Assembly (NCBI GenBank): GCA_031835245.1
Contig: JAVKOQ010000047.1
Location: forward strand, 1-64,000
Reading direction: 5' to 3'
DNA length: 64,000 nucleotides
From: Balamuthia mandrillaris
Taxonomy: Eukaryota > Discosea > Longamoebia > Balamuthiidae
This document shows, piece by piece, positions 56,350 to 64,000 of the stretch. Positions within the stretch are counted from its first letter, which is position 1. Each line of letters starts with the position of its first letter. The translations under genes and the position numbers were made by a program. The notes beneath the pieces were generated by a model. That model saw only the letters and a list, made by a program, of their open reading frames with translations, was not told the DNA's origin and did no database searches.

Positions 56350-56556
56350 CAAGAGAGCCAAAGAGCCTCCTGCTCGTTCATGTTCATGTTGTTTGTTGTC
56401 ATCCTTTGTTGAACGTTCAAGTGTGTGTAATAATTATACTTGCCTCTCACTCTCTCTTGCTCTCTCTCTCCTCTCTCTCTCTTCTCTCTCTTCTCTCTCT
56501 CTTGTCCCCAAAGAGCAGAGCAAGGAAAAAAAAAAACAAAACAAACAACACCAAAG

Positions 56557-56793
56557 ATGAGTGGCACGAGTCCGTTGAGCAAGTTGTGGGCGTCCTACAA
56601 AGCTATTCCACCGTGGAAGCGCATAACGGGGGGCCTCATAGTATCGTTCATCGGCTTCGTGGGCATGCAGTTCACCGCGCCGCCCTCCTCCCCTCCGCGC
56701 GCCGCCCTCCCCCGCCAGCCCCAACACCAAAAGCATGTGCAGCAGCAGCAGCTGGAGCAAGGCCCTATTTCTTCGGACCAACCGCAACGATGA
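56557..56793 (+). CDS. Small single-span membrane protein
   Basis: 78 residues. PPWKRITGGLIVSFIGFVGMQF is the only membrane helix; the C-terminus is Pro/Gln-rich. It could be a mitochondrial or ER micropeptide. No homologue is recognised, but the ATG context (AAAG-ATG) and the independent promoter spacing support it. Confidence 0.5.
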   Translation: MSGTSPLSKLWASYKAIPPWKRITGGLIVSFIGFVGMQFTAPPSSPPRAALPRQPQHQKHVQQQQLEQGPISSDQPQR

Positions 56794-56962
56794 ATGAACG
56801 ACACGCTGCGCATGGATGAGCAGTGCACACACAAACAACAGCAAAGCAACTAAAACTGAAAGAAAGCCTCATCTTTTGTGGTTTGTTTTTTTGTTGTCCT
56901 TTCTTTTCATTTGGTTTCGTGTAAAAGTAAGGAGAAGCTGCGGGGAGACCAAAAGACCTAGG

Positions 56963-57480
56963 ATGCAAGCAGACGGTGGCTGCAACGCGAGGCTCCGAAC
57001 GGAGGAAGAAAAAGTGGTAGAGCACGTGGTAGACCTTACGGCAAAGCTGCTGCGCAGCATCGCCGAGGGGGACTGGGAGAGCTATGTACGGCTGTGCGAC
57101 CCTGATTTAACTTGCTTCGAGCCTGAAGCTCGAGGTACCGTTCCGTTCTTTAGCGTTGAGGTTGCTCAGTGACTGATGGTACCTTCTTCTTGAAAACAAA
57201 AGGGCACTTGGTGGAAGGGATGCCGTTTCACAAGTTTTACTTTGAGCTGGCTCAACATAAAAAGATGAAGGAGCAACCGCTGCCTCCCGCCCACACGACC
57301 ATGGTGAACGTGAAGGTCAAGGCCCTGGGGAAAGACGCTGCGGTAGTCAGCTACGTGCGGCTGACGCAGTGTCTCGACGACGCTCAGAAGCCCCTCACCA
57401 AAGCGCATCAGGAAACGCGTGTGTGGCAGCGCAAGGACAACGGGGACTGGCTCCTTGTTCACTTTCATCGCAGCGCGTGA
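56963..57480 (+). CDS. Stand-alone CaMKII association-domain protein
   Basis: Exons 56963-57134 and 57203-57480 give 149 residues. EEEKVVEHVVDLTAKLLRSI, DWESYVRLCDPDLTCFEPEA, HLVEGMPFHKFYF and the C-terminal WQRKDNGDWLLVHFHRS are the pattern of the CaMKII C-terminal hub (SnoaL-like fold) that forms rings. No kinase part is present upstream, so it is a hub-only protein. It ends 106 bp before the convergent NHEJ1 stop. Confidence 0.88.
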
Positions 57481-57585
57481 CAAAAGAGGCTGGCAAGCAA
57501 TGTACATCTATCTATTCACAACCAAGGAGAGAAAAGCAACTTCACGCATACACACTCTCTGCTGCTGGAAGAATATCGGCCGGAC

Positions 57586-59118
57586 TCAGACGAACTTTGG
57601 TTTCTTGCAAACACGACTGCTCTTCTTTTGCAGCTGCTTTGCAAGTTTGTGTTGGATGGCGGCTCTGCGTCTTGCTTCCTCTGGGCTTTCTTCATAGCCT
57701 CTAACCAGCTGACGACGGCGTGTTGGTGTTCTCGCTGGTGATGTGGTAGGTGAGGCCCGCCGTGGTGGCGATGCTGCAGATGAAGAGGAAGCAGAAGACG
57801 ACGAAGAAGAAGAAGGAACAGATAGAGAACGAGAAGTAGAACTCAGTTTGGAAGGAGATCCTGGTGTTGCAAACAGATTGGTGTCTTCTGGCGCAGTTTT
57901 TGAGGGGCAGGATCGTTTGTTGGAAGGTCTGTTGTTGGCAGCAGATGGTGACTAGGTTTTGTCTGGGTCAGTCGATCGCATCACATGAGAGAGAAAGGGA
58001 GAAGAGAGAGAAGAGAAAGCTGAAATAGTACCTGTGATGGCTCTTCAACAATAATGGGGGGTGGGTTATTTGAGTCATGAGGAGGTTGCAGTTCCAGGAA
58101 AGACTGATAGAGACGAGTACACAGGCCATGTGATGGTGGTTGTTGTGAAATACTGCACGCAACAAAGGTCTGCAGCCGGTCCTCATCGTACTTGTCGTGA
58201 TCGAAACGGGGTGTAGTGAATGCTGTAAAAGAATGGGAGTTTGCAAGGATGCCACCCAGCTGAAGAGAAGGTTTCAACCGCACCTTTCGGCAACACTGCC
58301 CCTCTGCTCTTATACTCTTCTATTTCAGCCTCTAAGAGCGAGAAATGCGTTAACACGTGTTTAAAAAACAGGATGTGTGTGCACCTACCCTTGCGCATGA
58401 TGGTAGCTTTCAAGTCGGCTACTTGTTGTTGCAGCTCGTCAGCCACAAAGAGTAATGGAAGGGTAAAGTAGCGTTTGAAAAAGAGAGCCTGTGCGGGATC
58501 GGAGGCCTGAAAGAGAGTATGGCACCTAAACGCCCACTTGAGGCAGTAAAAGTCGATCTTTCGGGAGAACAACAGCTGCAAGCTGCCGTCAGCCTGGTAG
58601 TGCGTTAGTTCCGCAAACAAGAATGAGCGAGTGATAGCATACATACTTCGCGTTGGGCCTCAAACTGTGTGGACTCCAATGCTGACGGAGGGTCGGGCGC
58701 CTCTTGTTGCAGCAAGTACTGTTTTAGCAAAAGAAGAAGCCGCTTTACAGGCATCTCTAACAAGGGGTTGAACAGCTGCCAGCCAAAATAATAGCGGTTC
58801 GTCAACAGGAAAAAACAGGAAAGGGCTAACGTGACATGCACCCACCTCTTTGTCCCTCTTGATATCCTCTCGTTGGCTACATTGAGCCCAAACAGCCGTC
58901 AGGTCAGTGGCCAGCAAAACATAAGCAGTGCTCAGGAACTTGGCCTTGAAGAAAAGCGTAGTAACAACAGAGGAGGCGCCAACCGCCCGCCCTGTCGTTG
59001 GCAGCACCAGCCGTTGCCAGGGCTCGGCCTCCAGTTCCTTCAAGATGTCACCGGCAGCATGAGCCCCCAAGCCCACCTCCCTTCCGGGCACGCGTGGTGG
59101 TGTCTGTGCGGCCTCCAT
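57586..59118 (-). CDS. NHEJ1: XLF/Cernunnos, non-homologous end-joining factor 1
   Basis: Exons 59118-58846, 58775-58647, 58593-58389, 58331-58284, 58222-58032 and 57951-57586 give 403 residues. The globular head (EPWQRLVLPTTG, STAYVLLATDLTAVWAQ, LFNPLLEMP) is followed by LLFSRKIDFYCLKWAFRCH and a coiled coil ending EIEEYKSRGAVL, closely similar in order to human XLF. A Ser-rich disordered tail ends in a basic cluster (VCKKPKFV), like the XLF Ku-binding motif. XLF joins XRCC4/Ligase IV filaments at DNA breaks in the nucleus. Confidence 0.85.
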
Positions 59119-59242
59119 TTTCTATCCACCATGTGGGGTAAAAACAACGGGTGGAAAAACAAGTTGTTTGGGTCGACAGCAAATATTTTGGCGGGAAAAA
59201 ATACCTGTCCGCAAAAATAAACTCTAACAAAACAAAAACAAA
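59119..59242. promoter_or_regulatory. Divergent promoter NHEJ1 / UROS with E2F-like site
   Basis: The 124-bp spacer holds TTTTGGCGGGAAAAAA (about 59186-59202), which matches the E2F consensus TTTSGCGS almost perfectly. This suggests cell-cycle control of the NHEJ factor; whether it also serves UROS is unknown. Confidence 0.45.
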
Positions 59243-60283
59243 ATGTTGGGGCAGGAGGGAAGAGCAGCTCTGTGCGTGTTCTTCAAGGAGAGGAGCCCCG
59301 ACTACGAGGAGGTGTGCGTCTCTCTCTTCCTCAAAGAGGAGGAAAAGCGGATTTTGCTGACAATGCATTTGTGGGAGTAGGAAGCGCTGCAAAAGGGATA
59401 TGCTCCGCACTTTGTGCCAACGCTGGCTTTTGATTTTTGTAACCAGGAGGAGCTGGAGTCGGCTCTGTTTGACAACGAAGAAGAGTATGAAGGCCTGATC
59501 GTTACCAGCCAAACCTCTGTGGAAGCGCTCCGACGAGTTTTTGAGGCGGGTCTACAGAACTGTAGATGGCGTGACATACTGGAGCGGTGGCAAAAGAAGA
59601 GGTGCTTTGTGGTGGGAGCCAAGACCAATGCCGCGCTGCAATCACTGCTAGGAGGAGGTGGCAGTGGAGAACATACAATTTCATCTCAAACGCTTGTCGC
59701 CAACAAGGCAGATGAACTGGCGCGATTGATGATCGCTGCGCTAAAAGAGAACCCACAACAAAGTGCCGACACAACCCGAAATAGCTCGCTCTTGTTTGTG
59801 TGCAGCAACATTCGGCAGGACACATTACCGCAGGCGCTACGAGATGCAGCCATACCATTCCACGAGGTGCGGGCGTACTGCACCAAAACAGCGCCTACGC
59901 TCGCAAACGAAGCACGAGCGGTGTTCGGTTCTTCTTCACGCATTAAAATGGCACGAGGATCCACAGCAATACAGAACGCAGCGAATGAAGAAGGACTAGC
60001 AAAGGGAACAAAGGCACAAGCGCCGAGTGCTAGCCACCGCAGGACGTGGCTTTGCTTCTTTAGCCCTTCTGGGGTAAAAGCAGTGCACGCTGCTCTGCAG
60101 CCCGATCAGCAAGTGGAGAGGGGAGAAGAGGAAGGTGGAGAGTGGTTGAAGTTTGCGGTTATTGGAGAAACGACTGCCAACCAGGTAGAGAAGACATTTG
60201 AAAGGAAACCAGAGGCAGTAGCTGAAGCTCCCAACGCGAAGGCGATGATAGAAGCCATATATAGGTGGGACGAGCAGCACGCT

Positions 60284-60289
<6 letters not shown>
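59243..60289 (+). CDS. UROS: Uroporphyrinogen-III synthase
   Basis: Cyclises hydroxymethylbilane to uroporphyrinogen III in heme synthesis. Exons 59243-59311 and 59381-60289 give 325 residues, slightly longer than average. The fold is low in conserved residues, but the order fits: FVPTLAFDF, LIVTSQTSVEALRRV, KRCFVVGAKT, the CSNIRQDTLPQAL strand-loop, FFSPSGVKAVHAAL and the near-C-terminal FAVIGETTANQV. It shares the promoter region with NHEJ1. The extra length is a Lys/Ser-rich insert near residues 215-240. Confidence 0.85.
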
Positions 60290-60322
<33 letters not shown>

Positions 60323-60370
60323 GGAGAGAATACCTCAAAACATGCGCCTTGTTACACACCAAGTAAATGA

Positions 60371-61135
60371 TTACACATAAAAGAGCTGGTAAAGCCTGAA
60401 TAAAGTGTTGGCGCAGTCGTCGGCATCCTTGTTGTGCTCGAACAATTCAAGGGCGGCCTGCACTGCACGATCGATGCGCCGACGGTCGTTGTCAGAGAGG
60501 AAGCTGCTGGTTGCCAGCTTGGAAAGCAACCAGGTGAACTGCTCCAAACTGAGGTTTGAACGGCCGACGAGGCTACTTTGATGCACTTTCAAGCGCTGCG
60601 CAATGTCATCCGTTAGGTTTGTGGTCGTTGAAGGATGCACCATCGTGGCTGTTATAGGAGTAGGCAGCAAGTGCGTGTTGGTAATGGCAGCAGTATGAGT
60701 CGAGGACAGAGCAGAGGATGCCTGAGTTGAAGAAGGTCCAGAATGCTTCCGCACTTTAGCTTGGTCACTGGCAGAGATACTGTCCCAGCCAAAGAGGTAT
60801 TGTTCAGGATCTGCGTCACGATACTACAGAAGTGGGACGGACGACGGAAGTTAGTACAATAGTGGCGAAGTTGCGGGGGGAAGGAAGAGCCTTGTACCGG
60901 GAAGCACTGGAGGTGGTAGTAGTGATAACCACTGTGGTCGCGGTCATATTGCTTGCCTATTCTCAACTCTCCCTTTTGAATGGTACGGTTGCATTTTTTG
61001 CACTGTTGGGAAGGAGGGAGGGGGTTTTTTTAAAAAGTCAAGATCTGCTTCGGTGCATAATGTTAAGGGGCAACAAACCGCAGAGCGATTGCTCTTCGCA
61101 TACTCAACCATACAAGGGAACTCAATGCCTGCCAT
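60371..61135 (-). CDS. PARP-type zinc-finger protein (stand-alone)
   Basis: Exons 61135-61079, 61002-60898 and 60823-60371 give 204 residues. The finger starts at once (VEYAKSNRSACKKCNRTI), with KGELRIGKQYDR and YYHLQCFP; the Cys2-His-Cys ligands and the GELR(I/L)G motif are typical of PARP1 fingers that bind DNA breaks. No catalytic ADP-ribosyltransferase domain follows; the C-terminus is a helical region (LSLEQFTWLLSKLA, RRRIDRAVQAALELF). It may sense DNA ends. Confidence 0.82.
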
Positions 61136-61436
61136 TTTTGTTTGTGCTAGTGAGCTTTCTTCCTTGGGACAAACCAAGTAAAACAACAGCAAGTTTGGCT
61201 TCCTTTAAAGATTTCCTGGAAGGATTTTGGGATTGTTGCCGACAAATGTAATTTTCTGTATTTGTTGCCGACAAATGAAATGAATAAAAAGACAGAAAAA
61301 AAACTCGGAAAAAAAAAAAGGACACGAACGATACACACCGAAGAAGAAACCTTGCGTCATCATGTTCCCTTACGCCCCTCAGATCAATACGGTAACCAGT
61401 TCTCAGCTTTTTCATGTATCTTGGTGAGTTAACGTT
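61136..61436. other. Divergent intergenic region
   Basis: About 300 bp between two divergent starts with poly-A runs near 61299-61320. Nothing else seen. Confidence 0.5.
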
Positions 61437-63039
61437 ATGGTTGGTGCACAGAAAGCGGAGGAATTGAAAGAGTTGGGCAATGCTGCCTTCAAGGACCACC
61501 AGTACCGGCAAGCAGTTACACACTACTCTTCTGCATTATCTTATGATCCACAGAACCACGTCCTTTATAGCAACCGTAGTGCGGCCTACCTTAAGTTAAG
61601 CAAGTTTGACAACGCCCATAAGGATGCAGACAAGTGTATTCAGCTGAAACCTGACTGGGCAAAAGGTAAGTATCAATATGCCACCTCCTTTTCTTTTATA
61701 TTATTATTATTTTCTTTATTGATTTGTCTTCTAGGCTATTATAGGAAAGCACAAGTGCTATTGCTCACTGATATGCCACAAGTAGCTTATAAGTATTTGG
61801 TGGTAGCCTTGTCTTATTGTGGTAATGAAGTAGAGCGTAAAAGCATAACACAAGACCTTAAACAAAGTATTCATAATAGCTATTCATCTCTTCTCTCTGA
61901 GCTTCCAAGTAAGTTTCTTTCCAAACTTGTTGAGTATGTTGATCTAATGAAACAAAAGTTGGAGTAAAATATTTTGATATACAGAAAGGCCGAGGACTTT
62001 ATGCTAAAAGAAAAATAACTAAAGGAGAAATTGTGTTTAGTGAAGAAGCTTTAGTTGCAGGTCCTTTAAAACATTCTCTTATTTTATATTGTGAGAGATG
62101 CTTTAATGAAATACATTCTTCTAATGGTACATATTCTTAAACAAATTATTTGCAATTTTAATTTTATTTTTTTAAATAGGAGTTTCTTGTGATATTTGCC
62201 AAACTGTTTATTGCTCTGAACAATGCAAACAAATGGCTTTAAATCAAGTATGTTTAATTGTTTTGTTTTTATTTATTTTTTTGTTAATTCATTTTAACTA
62301 AACTTTTTAATAGTATCACAAGGTTTTATGTTTAAGATCATCAAAAAAGCATTCACTTACACAAATGTTTGAACTTGCAAAATGTCAAAAGGATCCTGTT
62401 TCTCATATTTATCTTTTGACTTTAATTATCAAACTCATTACAACTCAAGTTCAATTATTAGCAAAAACAATAACTGTTCCTACTTCTTTTGATTTAAATG
62501 CTGTCAAAACTGCTTTTTTAACAGCATTTGAAGAAAGAAATGGAAAACATATCAATTACTTTCCAGAATGTGACAAGTTTTATGCATTTACTTGTATTAA
62601 TATGAAAACGATTTTAGAAGAACAAAGTGATATGCTTGAATTTTATAGTAATAAGTTAAAAGAGATGATTATGATTCAAGCAAGGCACTTTGAGGAATCA
62701 CAACAATTTAGTGATGCTTTTACTCTATTACAAAGTGCAAAAAAATTGTATTACCTCTTTCAACAAGAAAGTTTAAAGCAAATGAGTATTCAAATTGCTT
62801 TAAATGGATTACAATGCCTTCCTAATGTTGGTGGCCTTTATTTTATTCATTCTTTAGTTAATCACTCTGATGAACCTAATTGTGTGATTTCTCATCAATT
62901 AGAACATCAACAAAACTTTTGTATTTATGTTAGAGCTACAAAAGATATTCAATTAGGAGAAGAAATAAGTTTAGATTATTTTTATAATTGTAATGATGAT
63001 AAACTTCGTCAACAAAATAAGAAAAAATATTTTATTTAA
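61437..63039 (+). CDS. TPR-MYND-SET protein (SMYD-like), one apparent frameshift
   Basis: Exons 61437-61665, 61735-62126, 62180-62247 and 62314-63039. An N-terminal TPR array (ELKELGNAAFKDHQYRQAV, YSNRSAAYLKLSKFDNA) precedes a split SET domain: GRGLYAKRKITKGEIVFSEE, then MYND fingers (CERC, CDICQTVYCSEQCKQ, VLC) and the SET C-terminal HSLVNHSDEPNC with YVRATKDIQLGEEISLDYFY. Lysine methylation is likely. The frame breaks after KQKLE; one added A in the A4 run at 61954-61957 restores it. From about 61950 the coding sequence becomes strikingly AT-rich compared with its first half and with all upstream genes. Confidence 0.8.
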
Positions 63040-63061
63040 TAAAAATTTCTTTTAAATTATT

Positions 63062-63190
63062 GTGATAAGGCTGGTAGGGGAACAACTTAATGGACACTAA
63101 CTTGATGGGTGTAGGGAAAAGACCTTTAATAAAATGAAGGAAAGAGATATATATACAAGGAGAGATGGGGATAGGTATTATGAGAGAGTG
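63062..63190 (-). repeat. Solo LTR (copy A) of the Ty3/gypsy family
   Basis: Same sequence as the LTRs at 11274 and 16216, but it lacks the last eight or so bases and has no internal region. Likely left by LTR-LTR recombination. Confidence 0.85.
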
Positions 63191-63307
63191 TATTATTAAA
63201 AGATAGTTTGTAAAAATACTTTCATTTCTAATAATGAACATATTGTTTTCATTTTTAATGGTTCTTTGTTTTGTTTTTTTTTTAATTCTTTTCCTTTCTG
63301 AAGTATT

Positions 63308-63442
63308 GTGATAAGGCTGATAGAAAAGCAACTTAACAGATACTAACTTGATGGGTGTAGAAAAGACCTTTAATAGAATGAAAGAAAGAGAGATATATAC
63401 AAGGAGAGATAGGGATAGGTATTATGAGAGAGTAGTATAACA
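63308..63442 (-). repeat. Solo LTR (copy B) of the Ty3/gypsy family
   Basis: 135 bp, more diverged in its first third. The target duplication GTATT flanks both sides (63303-63307 and 63443-63447), confirming the LTR ends. Confidence 0.88.
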
Positions 63443-64000
63443 GTATTTTTTCTTTTTTTTGAACTTCAATCATTAGTAATTTGTTAAAAGTACTTTTTCT
63501 TTTTTTTGTATTACCTAGCACTTTAAAGTTTTTCCAAAATACTTTTTTTCTTACTTGTTTTATGTGAGAAAATACTGATAAACCCAAAAGTTGATTGTGC
63601 ACTGTAAAAAGTTGTATTAAATACTTTGATAGTTATTAGTATTGGTGTAGTTTTAAATGTAATAATTGAAGTTATAACATATTTTTACTGAGCTTTACCT
63701 TTGTAATTTATGAATGTGTTTCTTTTCAATTTAGCAACTAATAATTTGATAATAACATTGCAAAAGTGTATGAAAGAAACATTATTACTATTTAATTGCT
63801 TTTCTTTTTCTAATAATAATATACTGAAGTAATATTATAAAACACTATGAATAAATAGCAGGTTACTGTGTTACTAGAATAGGGCAGTTCTTAGAGTCTG
63901 AATGAATGAGGTTGCTGTCCTCTGGATTTCATAAGGATGTGCTGGTAATTGCTGATAGGGACCATTACTCAACTGAAGAAAGGATAGTGTGTTATTAATG

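Larger units (their letters stand above)
63040..64000. other. AT-rich region with solo LTRs
   Basis: No gene seen. It holds the two solo LTRs and other AT-rich, probably repetitive, sequence. Confidence 0.6.

Noticed and set aside
57743-57955. Acidic 70-codon ORF on the + strand
   Set aside because: It is the reverse complement of the Ser-rich tail of NHEJ1.

Overview
The window joins two very different pieces of DNA. Bases 1-7587 are mitochondrial: nad4 (3' part), nad11, nad2, rps2, rps4 and one unknown ORF lie head to tail on the + strand, are AT-rich, and read TGA as Trp. At 7588 the mitochondrial sequence runs directly into about 300 bp of CCTAA/CCCTAA telomere repeats. Their orientation makes them the left-end telomere of the chromosome that continues to the right. 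The rest (7890-64000) is nuclear: standard code, many short GT-AG introns, and pyrimidine microsatellites inside introns. The organism is a unicellular eukaryote. A mitochondrial nad11 with TGA=Trp and a fused fatty acyl-CoA reductase/DHAP acyltransferase fit an amoebozoan best, but this is inference.

Region by region. 1-7587: mitochondrial genes that need eight single-base frameshift corrections, all of the same sign and almost all in homopolymers. 7588-7889: telomere. 7890-18100: subtelomeric zone with a 1.77-kb terminal-inverted-repeat DNA transposon, a degenerate 5.1-kb Ty3/gypsy retrotransposon with very short LTRs, and about 1.5 kb of micro- and minisatellites. 18120-61135: a gene-dense block, mostly of intact genes. 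In order: paladin-like phosphatase (-), calreticulin (+), DUF389 membrane protein (-), RPAC2 (-), GT49 glycosyltransferase with FN3 and carbohydrate-binding regions (-), an unresolved membrane-protein gene (-), V-ATPase subunit e (-), aldehyde dehydrogenase (-), mitoribosomal mL38 (-), SMIM7 (+), Tim14/Pam18 (+), MYND-UBE3D fusion (-), NAD-dependent epimerase-like protein (+), acyl-CoA reductase/GNPAT fusion (+), a disordered protein (+), UBA + USP7 C-terminal protein without a protease domain (+), mitochondrial release-factor-like MTRFR (+), two membrane proteins (+), a lone CaMKII association domain (+), XLF/NHEJ1 (-), uroporphyrinogen-III synthase (+) and a PARP-type zinc-finger protein (-). 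61437-64000: a TPR-MYND-SET gene that becomes sharply AT-rich part-way through, then two solo LTRs of the same retrotransposon family.

Themes. Several nuclear genes serve mitochondria (mL38, Tim14, MTRFR), the secretory pathway (calreticulin, GT49, V-ATPase e, SMIM7) and ether lipids (the FAR-GNPAT fusion joins two peroxisomal steps). XLF shares a 124-bp divergent promoter with UROS, which holds a near-perfect E2F site; a PARP-type finger gene lies next door. Exon structures were worked out by hand, and in every multi-exon gene reported as complete the summed exon length is divisible by three, which supports the splice calls. The most important point for a user is that the mitochondria/telomere junction is most easily explained as an assembly or ligation chimera in unpolished long-read sequence, although a real mitochondrial insertion at a telomere is not excluded.
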